A stretch of 64,000 nucleotides of DNA from Pagrus major (lineage: Eukaryota > Chordata > Actinopteri > Spariformes > Sparidae): NCBI RefSeq assembly GCF_040436345.1, contig NC_133230.1, positions 15,572,197-15,636,196 of the forward strand, written 5' to 3'. This document shows, piece by piece, positions 23,630 through 37,500 of this stretch. The notes under the pieces were generated by a model that saw nothing but the letters and a program-made list of their open reading frames with translations, had not been told where the DNA came from and searched no databases. How positions within the stretch are numbered: position 1 is the stretch's first letter; each line of letters begins with the position of its first letter. Made by a program: the position numbers and the translations under genes.

Positions 23630-24300
23630 GTTCCTGTGTGCATGTGTGTGTTTGTGTATGTGAGTGTGTGACTTGTGAGAGAAAGAGGGAGGCAGACAGA
23701 CACATAGTGGGAAGGGGAGGGAGTGTTTCCTCTCCTGCAGCACTGCACAGTCTGCACCTCACCTCCACTTTTAATTGGCTGCCACCGGAACAAGTGATGC
23801 CTTCTGCACAAAACACCCCACGTGACCGCTTAATAAAAGTTTGGTGACCTTTTAATTAACCTTTGAGATAATCCCCTTCAATGAAGTGGGCGGATTTGAC
23901 CCAGTGTGTCTTTCAAACGCATTAAATTGCACATAAAAAGCATCGCGCATGAGTTCATGGTGTATGTGTTGATGGCAAAAACGTGTCTGTGCGGTGAACC
24001 CCAGCGGTGTTAACATCACTCCAAGGCTGTTCATCTTTACTGATTTCCATTGTCGATTCCGCTGATCCTCTTTCCGGTACCTTTGGCTCTGCGTTCATAT
24101 CTGCGTAGTTTGCTGAGCATAATCGTTTGTCTCTGTCTCCCTGCTCGGATCCCTCCCCTCTCTTCAGAGTCCTCCCTCCTCCCTCCTCCGTTTGCGTTGA
24201 CACAGTCACACTCTCACACATCGCACGCACACACAAACGCACAGACACACACACACATACACTCTCTCTCTCCCCCGCACACTCCCTCCCCGTCTTGCTT
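23630..24300. repeat. Dinucleotide-rich tracts upstream of adgrb1
   Basis: An interrupted GT tract (about 23637-23671) and an interrupted CA/CT tract (about 24205-24275) flank unique sequence. The repeats explain the many overlapping Thr/His- or Cys/Val-rich frames in this interval. The stretch lies directly upstream of the probable adgrb1 promoter. Confidence 0.7.
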
Positions 24301-24353
24301 TGCTGTCTCATTCACTTCAGTACGCCATCCACGCACTGACTCCAACTTGGAGC

Positions 24354-24380
24354 AGGGGGGGGCGGGGTTGGATATATACC
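24354..24380 (+). promoter_or_regulatory. adgrb1: Candidate adgrb1 promoter: GC box and TATA-like box
   Basis: A GC box (GGGGCGGGGTT, within 24354-24369) is followed at once by GATATATACC (24371-24380), which would place transcription starts near 24400-24410. The downstream sequence is GC-balanced, lacks repeats and ends in a good splice donor, as expected of a 5' UTR exon. The assignment is an inference from sequence alone. Confidence 0.35.
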
Positions 24381-24404
24381 TCCAAGAACAGGCCACAAGC
24401 TACA

Positions 24405-24879
24405 CTGAGACTGGACCCACTTGCAGTGCAAAGACCGACAAGCAAGAAGACTCCGAAGCCGGGAGTAGAAGTACCAACATTTTATCCTGGAGCCGAGAGA
24501 GAGCAGACAAAGCAACGTGTTTTTTCCTTTTTGATTCCACGGACTGTCTCTGCTGGAGCTCCCACAACAAACCTTGATTCGTCCCTCCGCTATATGCCAG
24601 TTTCTCTGGACATAGCAGCTAAACTAAGTTGGTAGTAAACTCTTTGGAGTTTGGTTAGAGTCGCAATATTTTTTCTTTGCTTGTGCGAGTGGACTGCACT
24701 GAAACTTGGGAAAGACCCGTCGAGACCGGGTGTCGGGCTTTGGACCTGGCGCATCCTTTCAGCGGCTTCAAACACTGCGAAAGTTTTTGGCCGGAAGACG
24801 TCGAAGTCGAGTCAGAGACTCTGAAGAAGACGAAGAAGCTCCGACACACCTGGACGAGCTGCGAGGAAACGACTTCGAG
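24405..24879 (+). other. adgrb1: Probable non-coding first exon of adgrb1
   Basis: This stretch runs from the predicted start region to a donor GAG|GTGCGT at 24879/24880. The acceptor TTTCTGTGCAG at 27640-27650 would join it to the exon that carries the initiation codon, leaving a 2.77-kb intron. The start coordinate is a guess from the TATA-like box. Only RNA evidence could confirm it. Confidence 0.4.
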
Positions 24880-27650
24880 GTGCGTAAAGAGCTTTTCATA
24901 CTTTTAAATGAAGGTTTGATGAGTGAGTGCCGGGTTTGTCTCGTGTGTCTGAATCCTGCAGTTTGTTTCTGCAGACCAGCCTGTCTGATCTGTCTCTGTC
25001 CGTGGTGCTGAAACTGTCTTTAACTGTCTCTACCAGCTTCTCCTCTTCAGGACTGTTCACGCAAAGTTTGCATGTATTTCAGCCTCTGTTAGAAACATTT
25101 ATTGCTCCCATAATGCTATGTTTCCTCACAGATTTGCTAGTGTAGTACGGTAGTACTGCCGAGTGGCAGCAGAAAGTTAGATCGTGGCAACAGGTTGCTT
25201 CATAGATCTTTCTGTTGGGCTTGTGTCGCCTCAAGAAGAAGTTATGATATTGTGACCCGCGTGATGCAGATCCATGAAGTTTAACATCATCTGCATCGGC
25301 TGTCAAATGAGAAATGCTTTTGCAACAGCTGCAAGGATTTGACAACTCTTGAATCCAGACTGATTGTTTCACCTTTGTTCAAGCATCACATACCTCACCA
25401 ATTCATCTCAGACAAGAAACAGCTTCGTAATGAAATCCTGCATCCACACACACACTCAAAACTCAGTCCCAGGATGCAGGCAGTTGCTGTCAGCACTCTG
25501 CAGACATTTGTTTAGTTTTGCTGCTCTCTGTTTTTGCTGTCACATGGATTTGCAACAAAGCAAACCAACCGGTCCACTTATCCTTTCTTGCACACGTGTG
25601 CACAAGTAGCCGCACCTGGCACGGCAAAAGAAAAAGGTGCCAGCAATTTAAAGGATGAAGGATGAGCTGTAATGGCTGCAGAAATGGCTTTTTGTAAGTT
25701 TGCTTCAGCTTCTGAAGAAAAGAATGAGGTCAGGAAGCTGTGATCAACCGGCTGTCTTTCTTTATATGTTGCATTCACACATAGATACACACACATGTAG
25801 AGGGAACGGGGAAAGAGTCACATCTTGATTCAGAAAAGCTTGATTGTCACAGTTTCAGTCTGGCTGAAAGAGTTTGTCTTCATATATCTTATGACAGCTT
25901 TCTTCTTTAGGCAGTCATGCACATTACTTAAACATCCGCAGCCACATCTCATCAAACTCCTGCATGTTTCTTATTGCTTTAATCGAGTCTTGTTTCTCCT
26001 GCTTATACACCTGAGTCAGTGATGAGACAGGCTATTACAAAACTGTGCACTCCAGCATGAAGAGAGACAGAGAGCGTGTGCCTGGTGGTATTTTGCAGCT
26101 CTTTACTGTTTTTCGCCCAGATCTTGCAAAAAAAACAAGCCCTGTCTCCATAACAACAAAATAGCCCCGCTGTTTTGCAAAAATGTTGTTGACGACAGCG
26201 AGAGAGAGGAACAGAAAGGTCAGGGAGGGGGGGGGTGGGGGAGTGGAGAAAGAGTTCTCCTACGACAGCTGGACCTCTTTCTTTTCACTGTGTGCCTCAT
26301 CAGATGCCCATTCATGGAGCTTCCGGTTGTCGGGAGGCGGGGGGGGTACACCCACCTTTACAAAGCTGAGGTCTTTGCTGTGTTGCTCACAGAGAGAAGC
26401 AAGGCTGGAGGGAGGCAGAGATATGAAAAGAGATGTGAGGAATGTAATTATGAGTTCCCCGCCTGAAAAGTGCAGGTGCTTCTCAAAGTGAGTGTCGCTA
26501 TAGGCGTCAATTTTGCTGCATTGTTTCTGCACTGCCCCTTCTTTATGATTAACCCCAGTTACATATAGACATTTACTGCTAAGCATGCTTCCTTCTGACA
26601 GAAAAACCTATGCATTCACGTTAGAAGTGGATGATTTCCCTCGTCTTTTCTTCCAACAAAAGCCAGTGACAAGGGACGTGAGTGGGAAAACATCAGAAGG
26701 CAGAAGAATAACCCTAAATGTGTGTGAAAGATGTTGCCGAGCAACAGTGTTTCCTCCTGTCATCTGTGCTGCAAGGACCGGCTCGTATTATGTCAGCCGG
26801 TCCAGTTGTGTGCAGAGACCTTGATATCGACTCTGCATCCTCTTTCCAGGCAGGGTTAATGTTTCAGTGGCAAAGAGCAGAGTCTCTACAGGTGAAGACT
26901 GCATGAAGTTACTCATCTTGTGAACAACTGAAGTAGAAATTACCTCATTTGAATGCATGTAGCTCTTCTGCAGAGTAGCATAAAGAACATAATTAATGAT
27001 GCATCTTCTTAAACATGCATGTATTTGCATTAATATGCAAGAGTGACTGTCATTTTTTGCTCTAGCTGCATAATTCGGTTCATTTTATGCTCTGGCATGT
27101 AATTGAGGAAAGATTGCTGAAGCATTTTTTGCCACAGTATGGTATGTAATCACACTTATCCATGGACACAGAATCACCATTTCTCAGTTTGCCGCTCAAA
27201 AGGAGGAGGGCTTTTCACAAATAACGGATCTAATAAGCGTCTGTGGTTGCCAGTGGCAATGGTTCTACGGACGTCAGACTGACGCACATGATTCGCGGTT
27301 CATTTCAGTGTGTGGGAGGAAAGAGCAAGCGCTTGGAGATACCAGCCTGCTGTGAAGGACTGTAATTGCAGTGCGAGAGCAATTATGTCCTGAAGAACTG
27401 GACATTTTAGATCAGTGAATCTGCCCCAAAACACTATGATACTGATCAGAGACGAGTCCCTGATGCATAAATATCAGTTCGACAATGGGTTCCATTAAAA
27501 TGCATCTCATGAATATAGTGAAAAAATGCATTTCATCAGGGAGAAAGCTCTTATCCTGCATACTGATAACTGATGTTTTGTTCTGATTATTTAGATGTTG
27601 GAGCATACTGACAGATTTTATCCTATTTTTCATTCCCTGTTTCTGTGCAG
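24880..27650 (+). other. adgrb1: First intron of adgrb1 (inferred)
   Basis: No exon-like sequence is recognised. The intron holds G-rich runs (about 26225-26245 and 26334-26347) and AT-rich stretches, but no known repeat could be named. Confidence 0.35.
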
Positions 27651-28553
27651 CTCCCTCGCTGATACAGACACGATAAAGTGTCTGATGCACTAAAACCTGC
27701 AAATCCAACAATTCTTCAGAGAGGTGTCATCGAGAAGTCAAAAGATCTGACGGGAAGTGCAGTAACTTGCAACAAAGAAGTCAAAGAAACAACCTGGTCA
27801 AACCAGCAATCACAGAAACAAGAACAAGACCATCCTCTATCTAAGCAAGCCCAATGGCGTGGTCAGCTCTCACCGGCCCCTGTGTGGCCCTCGTACTGCT
27901 CTTCTTCGGTTTGACCTCCTGTACTCCCTCCGGCCCAGCCTCCGCCACCTGCGCCACCCTGGAACAGAGTCGCTTCTTTGGAGTGTTCACCTCTACAACC
28001 ACCCTGCCCTCCACACCATGCTCCTGGACCCTGCAGAACCCTGATCCTCGCCGCTACACCGTCTACATGAAGATCACCAAGCCTACCGACTCCTGCGTGC
28101 CCCGCCAGATCAGGACCTTCCAGTTCGACTCCTTCATCGAGACCTCCCGCACCTATCTGGGCATGGAGAGCTTCGACGAGGTGGTCAGGCTGTGCGACGC
28201 ATCAACCACTGTCACCTACCTGGAGTCCAGCAAGCAGTTCCTGCAGATTCGCAAGGTGGCACCGAGAAACGGCCTGGAGATCATGGAGGAGCAGGACGTC
28301 AGTGAGTTCAAGGCTGAGTTCTTGGTCGTGGGGAAGAGGAACCCGAGTATGCCCGCCTGCCAGATGCTGTGCCAGTGGCTGGAGAAGTGCCTGTCCAGTA
28401 GCACCCATGATTATCCCTGTGGCATCATGAACACACCCTGCCAGTGCTGGGAGGCCCCAAAAAGGAAGCCAGGAAGCTGCTATAGGGGTGGTGTCTACGT
28501 CGAGAAATGCCTTCCTGTTCCCAGAGACAACGGACGCGATGCTGAGATTATCA
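27651..28553 (+). CDS. adgrb1: adgrb1 exon with start codon: signal peptide and CUB-like N-terminal domain
   Basis: The exon begins after the acceptor at 27650, and the coding part starts at 27854. The ATG is the first of a frame that opens with a hydrophobic signal peptide ([12 protein letters not shown], about residues 12-23), followed by [14 protein letters not shown]. Conserved ADGRB blocks follow: [47 protein letters not shown] and [13 protein letters not shown]. The exon ends in phase 1 at a GTAAGT donor. Where mammalian ADGRB1 carries an RGD integrin-type motif, this protein has Arg-Gly-Gly at residues 211-213 (28484-28492). The flanking cysteine pattern is kept. Confidence 0.93.
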
Positions 28554-31500
28554 GTAAGTTTGTAATGTGACAGAAAGTCCGAAAAACTGTTATCTCAAGT
28601 CATGTAAACATCCTGCCTGAAAACACGATGTGCTCCATGTTTGTTGCGTTGTTTTGTAATATCGACCAGGCTAAACTGTTCATGGGGGTCAAGTTCTCCA
28701 GGACACCAACAGCTCTTCAGTCTTGTAATCAGTGTCTGTGAGTGTTTGTGTCTTAGGAGCTGCTGAGGGTAATGATCCATGTCTGTAGAGCAGGCGGAGG
28801 ATGTGCACTCCACCGCCACAAAGTAATGAAAAGTAAATCAAAGGTGTTAAAGAAATTTGCCGGTGCTCCCAGAAGCGCACACACACATCACCAGCTCTCC
28901 CTTTCGTCTCAGGCAGGCATGTTCGGCTTAATGCCTGGCAACGGGTCTGGGTTTTGGGAGGGAGATAGAGGGCATGTTTGTTATGTTCGGCTGGGAGCGC
29001 GATAGAAAATAAGCACAAAGACCTCGCAGTCAGCTGGCGGCGGAAATCGAAGCACAGTGCTTGTGGTCGTCATGGCAACACGCCTGTCGGCCTCAAACAC
29101 ACAGTTTTCACACCAAGTGGTTAAAGTGAACCATCGGCATTTAAAATGGCACAGCCATCAGCATGAGTGCAAGGTTCTGCTAACAAAGACTCATCCTTGC
29201 TCATTCTTTGCATATGAAACAAACATTACTCACATCCAATTCTTATATATGAAGTGTGTGCAGGAAGAACTGTAGCTGTAAAGCATGAGTCTGCACTGAC
29301 TCATGCTTTTGTACAGTTCTTTTGCATTTAGTTTCAACTAGAGTGTTAAAACTTCTAGCTGCAACTTCAGTTTCCAACCTTGCTCTAAACCTCTCCTCTA
29401 CTTATCTCCTCCTGCAGAGGGCTGGGCTGGATGGGGCCGCTGGTCAGTATGCAGCCAGGAGTGCGGTGGCGGAGTCCAGGTGCGTAGCCGAGGCTGCCAG
29501 CCCGAGGATAGTGTGTGCGAGGGAACAGTTGAAGAGGGGCGCGCCTGCAACCCTCAGGCCTGCATTGGTAAGCCCACTTATCATTTAGTCATTTAGCTGG
29601 GAAGCACTCAGCTGCAGGTGGCTCTGATTCAATGCAATAACTGTGCAATTTTCAAATCTTCTCAGGCAAAGAGCGCAACAGGAGCCAGGGTCTGCGAGCC
29701 ATCGTCGGTTTGAAGAGAGACAATGCTGATAATACTAACCAAGGAGTTGTTGCAACCCAAACAGGTGAGATAGGAAGGTCTGAAAACATCTGCATCCAAT
29801 CACAGAAGTTTAAGTTGGTCTGGCTTAACTTTTCCAGGTGTTGAGTTCCTGGTATACTGACCCTCTTTCTAATGTTTCTGCACAGTAGATGCTAAATCAG
29901 ATGAGTGGTCCTCCTGGAGCTCCTGTTCAGTCACCTGTGGAGAGGGCTGGCAGAGCCGTACCCGCGTCTGCGCCACTTCCTCCTTCACCACCCAATGCAC
30001 CGGACCCCTGCGTGAGAACCGGCCCTGCAACAACACCGTTGTCTGCCCTGGTGAGTGCCTGGCTCCCCCTCTCTGATGTGAGCGTGACATGTGGCAGAAA
30101 GGAAAAGAGAGTGTGATCTAGAAAATGTGTGGGAGAGGAGGCTTTTTGAAGTGCAGACAGGAGGTAAAAGCTATTATCCCTTAATGATTTCCCTTTGTAC
30201 CACAGCAGCCACAATAGGGAAAGTAGATAAAGGGCAGAAGTTAGAGAGGTATTTTGTAGCTTTCACTCCCTGAGATTTGTTGAAAAGAGGTTGCAATTCA
30301 ATATCAGGTAAATCTCCCTTAAAGCACTAATTCAGTGCTGTGCCTGAGGGGTTGTGTGAAGGACTGTCCCACCTAGTGGAGAGTCTGTGTACAATTTTTC
30401 AGTTTCTCCTTCTATGTTCCCCATGTGTAGTGGATGGAGCTTGGGATGAGTGGACCCCCTGGAGCTTGTGCTCATCCACTTGCGGTCGGGGTTATCGTGA
30501 CCGTACCCGCACCTGCAAGCTGCCCAAGAACGGAGGAGAGCCTTGCCGCGGCCCCACAAGACAAACCAAGTTCTGCAACATCGCTGTCTGCCCAGGTGAG
30601 AAATATTTTTTTTATTCCTAAATTACCAAAAAAAATCCAAGCACTTATTTGTTCCTTTACTCCCATACTTCCCTCTCCAATTAACTGATTCATACACAAG
30701 AAGCTAATTAAACCACGTATCGCCATCAGCACCATCACAAACAGCAACTGCAGCGGCAGGTTGTCATTACATCTGACGCATCCACAGAATAAAAGCCTGT
30801 GTAGGGATTAGTCATTGGCTGTATAATAACTGCCGGTGACTCAGACTGTACTCATGGTCACTCAATATATCAGAAGTTCTTCCCTACTCTGCCACCTACT
30901 CATGTGCAGGAAGGTTTTCACTCATTTTGAAGTCACAGATACAGTTTGTACAGTTAGTGTTTGTTCCCTTTTTCCACACCAGGTTTGGTGGTTAGCATTA
31001 AAACACAGAGATTTCTTGTGTTCCCTTGTTGCAATTGCATGTTGCCATCAGCAGACGTCTCGACGAGACTCGGCTGAATTCGCTGTTAATGTCTGAAACA
31101 GAAGCAGTTAGGCATAGTCATTATCGAGAGATGATTGCACATTTCATTTGAGATTAAAAGACTCACAAAATTGAGTCATCTTAACAGCCCGCTTAGCACG
31201 ATAGATTTTTCTTATTTTGGCCGATCAGACTTTTTTTTTAGCACTTTTTCACTATTCTATTTTACAATCTTACAAGGCAGCATTTAATTGCAATAATTAT
31301 GGATTTTGTTTCTTTTTTAAGTTTTTAATCATTTCGAGGCTGAATTGTTTTCCTGAGGCCCACAATTTTTCCTTCTCATTTATGTCTCTATTATTAAAAA
31401 TGCCCTTTTATGGGTTTTTAAAATAGCATTGCTTCTCATTTGGACAAAACAGATGAGTCTCTTGGTCCACATAACTGACCTTTTCTGTTACATAATGGTC

Positions 31501-34500
31501 GAGTACAAGGTCAAGTATAAACAAGAGGCACAAACAGTCATGCTTGAAGGAAAGATAACCAACTATTTCATGTGAGTGTGCCCTGTTTCTTGAGGATGTC
31601 TTGTGCTTGTACTCCCTGTAACTCTCTCCTGATATCTGCTCCTCTGCCTCCCTCCAGTGGACGGATCCTGGAATGAGTGGTCTGGCTGGAGCACATGCTC
31701 TGCCTCTTGCTCCAACGGCACCATGCAGAGAACACGGGAGTGCAACGGTCCATCCTACGGGGGCTCTGAGTGCCATGGCGGCTGGCAAGAGACAGTCAAC
31801 TGCTTCCTGAAAGATTGTCCCGGTAAAAAAAAAAAAACATACCCATAAAATAATCATATACTTAATCAAAGATAAGTCCAGAGTTCATGGTGTGAAATAT
31901 TCTGTGTCTTTAGTTGATGGACGTTGGCATGCATGGAGCTTTTGGGGCAGCTGCAGCAAGACTTGCGGTGGAGGCATCCAGCAGAGGCAGAGAGTGTGTG
32001 AAGGGCCTTTCTTTGGTGGAGAACTTTGCCCCGGTGATAAGGGAGAGCAGAAGCGTTGCAATGAGAAGAGATGCCCTGGTTAGTGACTCTTAAATGGATA
32101 AAGGTTGCAACACAACAATACAATTTAATAAGGAGGGAGAATACTTATAAGTCTACTCCAACTTCACAGAGCCCCATGAGATCTGCCCTGAGGAGAACAC
32201 TGGAGATGTTGTGTGGAAGAAAACCCCCGCTGGAGACATGGCTGCCATCGCCTGCCCCGCTGATGCCTCAGGTACAGTGACAGTGAGGACAGAGACATGC
32301 TTTGTTTTCCTTCGACATTAACCCTTATCATGCTAACGACAAGTCTCTCATTAACAGGTCTGATTCTGCGCCGGTGCACCTTGGACGCTGTAGGCCTCGC
32401 ATCCTGGGAGAGCCCCACTCACATCAAGTGTGTCTCAGAGAACTACGAGAACATTCAGAAGCTGGTGAGCCCTGAACCCTTAATTAAAACCCTCATCTGT
32501 TGTGTCCTCATATGGCTAATTTCCCTGTGGTGGAGTCAAACCAGTGAATGTCAAAGATTCAGATTAACCTCTCGACTCTTCTTCTGTAGTCGAGGGACTA
32601 CGCTTCCAAAGCGCAGATGGGGCAGAGCGTGGATGGGGTCGCTGAGGTGATTTCACGGCTGAGATTCTCCTCTGATGAAGGGGCCAAGTACAGCGGCGAT
32701 CTCTTGGCCGTGATGGAAATCCTGAAGAACACCACCGAACTGTACAAGGGAACCAGCAACCAGAAATTGAGCAATGCTGACACAGAGGTAAGAAAACACA
32801 CGTGTTGTACATATTCAAAAATAAAAGCACTCTCTGACCAAAAATAGAGCTGGATTTTGTATCTTCTCACAACTCTGCTTCCATTTAATGATTTGCAGAA
32901 CTACGTCCAGACCATTAGCAACTTACTAAAGGAGGAACATCGTGACAAATGGGAAGAGGCACAGCTGGTACGTGATAAGAGGGTGTGTGTGTGTGAGAAG
33001 AAAATAAGTCTTTTATGCTAACGTTTCTGTGATGCGATGAGTGTGTACAGGACAGATTCAGGGAGAGCTCTCAGGGTGTGTATGAGAGGTTAGTGTGAAA
33101 AATGTGAAAATTAGCTCTGATTAGCACTCCCAAGTGGCCTTTTTAGTCACACAAACGATATAAGAGTGTGTCACCAATAGCTAAATTGACTCAAAAACAT
33201 TAAATTGCATGTCTAGAGATCGACTATTCATCTGGCTCTACCTCATTTCATTAGATTTGTATACAAGTATCAGAACTTTGACAAGTTTGACCACTTGTTG
33301 ATGTACTTTTTTCCACATTTGCTTGACAAATGAAATGAGTTCCGGCTCCAGCGAGTAAAGAGAGAGAGACAAGCAAGCGTAGAAAAGTTAGCCAAACAGG
33401 AAGCCCCCCCACTAGCAGTGACTAAACAACATATCTGAAAATTCGATTGTGAATTACCAAGGCCACTGCGACAAGAGAAAGCGAACATGTCAAGGTGACA
33501 GCGAGAGAGAAAGAGGAGAATCACTCTACGCCCACTTTGCAATCTGTGAGCCTCCATGCCATCCTACATACCGATAGCAGTTGTAAGAGGACACAGACAG
33601 CACATCACATACAAGCACACACCTTGCGCCCACATCACTGCAGTTCTGCGTCAGAGACACGCAAGTAGTCAGGCAGCCCTCCCTTCCACTGAGCAGGAGG
33701 ACAAAAAAAAAGAAAAAAAAACTCAGAGTATGAATCAACAGCCTGCCCATTTATGGCCTCAAGGAAGTTCTGAGGTTGCATAGCAGCAAGAAGTGTAATT
33801 TTTTTTCTCTCCTCTGGTGAGCGCTCTGAAAGAATGAGCACAAGCCGGACTGACATGTGAATAGGAAATCTAGATATGGGCATGTAACTGCAGCCTCTCT
33901 TAAGTGCTCAATTATACTCATTGTGTTGCATTGATTGTATGTCCTTTTCCATTACGTTCCCTCCGTCTGACTCTTCCTCCTTTTCTCTTCTTCTTCTTTT
34001 ATCTTTAATCCAGATGGGTGCTAACATTAAAGAGTTCCTCCGCCTTGTTGAGGACTTTGTGAACATGCTCGGTATGAAAATGAGCGGCTTCCAGGACATT
34101 TACGAAGTCACCGAGAATTTAGGTGAGCCCTAATTTCCCATGCCAGCTGCTCTCTGCTCACGTCTAGTCGGGATGATTTGTCCTTTCTCCGGCACAGAGA
34201 GTGCATCAATCTTAATCTGAGTCCATATAAGTGGCAGCAGAATGCATCACTTATCACTTTGACAGACTGTCCTGCTTTACCATAGTACATGTGCAGCCTC
34301 CAAGTATATTTGGCACAGCACATGTATGATCAATTTGTCACAGACTGTAAGAATAACTGTAAATTTCACACACTGAATCACTCTCAATGTGACTTGTGTG
34401 ACGGTTTCGGCTCAGCGAGAGTGACATTCTCACAGGACATAGTGGATATGACAAGTCCGGTCACACACACACACAACACCAAAATGTCCTTGGCATCTGT

Positions 34501-37500
34501 GTAGAAGTTCACCAAAAAACTCTCTCTCCCTCTCAGTGCTGAGCATCCACAAGCGCCCAACGACTACAAGCTCCAACTTCACCTTCCCTGTGAAGGGCTG
34601 GAGGGGGATGCTGGACTGGGTCAGGAACTCTGAGGAGAAGATCTCAGTGTCCCGGGATGCTCTGTCCATTGAGCAGGCTGGTAAGATTAAAATAAACATC
34701 ATGTTCCAGATCAAACAATGTGCAGTCTTGTGAATGTGAGTCTAAGCAGGTGTTTTGTTCTTTCCAGACGGAAACGATGCTATTGTGACTGGAATCGTCC
34801 TCTACAAAAACCTTGCATCTATTCTGTCCTTCCAGAGGTAATACAATTTCTCTGCCTGGCCTTCCATGAAATTTATAATTTCCGTCACAAGATGGCGCCC
34901 CTCGTTAAAAGATCCACCACTCCTTTACTCTCATTTTCTCTTACATGTTTTTATTGACCGTGTAATTTTCTGTTTCTCCGCAGTAACACCACCCTCATCA
35001 ACTCCAAGGTGGTGACAGTGATCGTCAAGCCCACCCCAAATTTCCTCTCAACCCCCGTAGAGATCGAGTTCCCCCACCTCCACAATGTAAGTCCCTATCT
35101 AATGGAGCCTTGCGAAAAATATCAACCCCCCTCCGGTTGTTTGCTCACCGCAGTACACAGAGCCTGACATTTTGGTAACATTTGCAGTGACACTGTGACT
35201 TTTACTTTAACTTCTGTCGGTTGAAACCCGGCAAAGATCACAGCCGAACTGAGCGGTCAGTTGACGATGATGAGAAATCAGTAATTAATCTCTGCAGCTG
35301 ATAAGATGCTGTTTTTAGTTTCGTGTGTGTTTTACGGGGGAGGTTGGAGAGAAATGTGGGCAGTTGGTTTGATAGCAAGCTGTTGCATCTCACACGTTTA
35401 TCCCCGGCCTACATGTTTCCCTTTTTTCTGTAGAGATTCCTCACAGTCACTGATCCATCTGCCTCTCTTTTGCAGGACACCCTCAATGAGACATGCCTCT
35501 CATGGGACGAGAGTGAAACGTAAGTGTTGACCACAGTTGTTTTTCTCCTCTAATGTGCGTCTAACCATCACTGGCATCTACTCTCCATCCTTCGTCAGCT
35601 GATGTTGTTGTTGTTTATCTCCTCGCTCGGTCCTTTCAGTCATGCATCTGTCACTGAACACTCAAAGCCCTCCAGACCTACACTCACCAGCGACAGAGCA
35701 ATAATGTCTCCTAGCCTGCAGCAGCAGGCCTCACTCAGCTGTCTGACATAGTTACTGCACTGAGAATTAAGAAATGACAACCTCAGTGATCCTCGGTGGT
35801 TCGAGCTGAGTGACACTTCACTTCGATCTAACAGTCAAGTGCTTCACTTTAAATGAAGCACATCCTAAGGAGGGGAGAGACACACCGGCAGAACTTCAAA
35901 CCTCATTACATAGTGGATGAATTCATTGTATGTCTGAAGACAATGGCAACTCTCCCTCTCAGTCATGTTCATATGTCAGTGCCGAGGTTAATGGCTAAGG
36001 CTCATGGGAGTTTTTAAAGATGCTTAGATGCATTTGAGTGACTTATGAAAGCAGCTCCTGGTGGCCTGGCTTGGATCAATCAGCCCCGGGCCCACTCTGC
36101 CCTCCTGAAGAATACACAGGTGGACCATTTGCATTTAGATAGATTTGTACACTTGTGGAGGACAGATAAGCAATGAAAATGCACCTGCATCCATGCGCCG
36201 TAACAGCCGGAGTGGATGCATAAGCAAAAGCACAAAATGAATCGAGGGAGAAAATGTAATTAACTGTTGTGCTTTCGAAAGGGAGGCTGATGTGCCTCGA
36301 GTCAAATTAGATTCATTTCTGACGGCGGATATGATTAATGGGAGGATACAGACAGTGGAAACGGCAGATGAGGATGCTCTGGCTGATGTTTGGGGTCAGA
36401 GAGAGCTACATGTGTCTGATCACAGGAAGTGATCCATTAGGATACAGATATGAACGCTCTGCAGCTTTTTGTGAGAAAAAAAAATTCAAGAGCCACACAT
36501 GCTTTATCTGTCTTACTTTGCATCACAGTCAACCCATCTGCATGGAGCCAATGTTGACTTTGCCCGTGACACTGTGTGTGTACCAGGCTGGACCTGCTGG
36601 CTATGATGCTCCTCTGTATCCACCAGTCAGTCACACAGAGCCTGAGGGTGCTGCTCATTGCCTCAACCTCCTCCTCTGTGTTTTCTGGCTTCTGCTGCTG
36701 ATGCTGCTCACACACAAAGATCTTGTAGATTCAGTGGAGTGCATCTCATTTGAAAGATGGCCTCAATGAAGCACTCATTATTGATTTTACTCCCTGTAAT
36801 GTAATTTATCCATTTTTTTGTCTGATCAGGTTTGGCACAAGGATGAAAAGATTTTGAACGTATACTTCACTAGTTTGTTTTAGGTTGCATGAATATAGAC
36901 AGATAATCAGTTGGAGTGTTTGGAGGAATAATTTGGATTGTTTTCACACTCCACTCCTTCTTTTGTCAAAAGAGGGAACACACTGTCCTTTGTCTCTAGT
37001 GCACATTTGGCAAGTACTGCCAATAATCTCATGTCTGCTGAGGAAAGAAATTATACAGATTATGCAAATAATGACATTTATGAAGGCATATCATCATTAA
37101 TCATGGCACAGATGGCTTTTAATCACTTAAATTTAAAAGCCATCTTCCCTTATATGCACTTTAGGTTAAATGAAATAATATGTATTAACTCACACTGGAT
37201 CCCAGACTAATATTTGAGTATTTAAATGTTATGTAAAATGTAAAAACAATGCGCATTTTCCTCTTCAAACGCACTCCTGATTGGCTTATCATAAGCTGAA
37301 CTTCTAAATAAATGTTTTTCATGAGGGAAAATGTCATTAAGAGACATTCACAGGAGAGATTCGTCTGATCTCTCCTCTCCTAACCCGTTCCCTCTCCTTC
37401 CTTGTGCAGTTCCTCTCTGCTCGGATCTTGGTCTGCTCGGAGCTGCAGAGCGGTCCCCGTTCATTCATTCAGAACCAAATGCGTGTGTGACAGCCTCTCC

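Noticed and set aside
23398-24577. Several overlapping ORFs of 90-175 codons on both strands
   Set aside because: They are driven by GT/CA and CT repeats and GC-rich promoter sequence; frames overlap on both strands without domains.
36338-36769. 143-codon ORF inside the GPS intron
   Set aside because: It lies within an intron of a well-supported gene and has no domain; probably chance.
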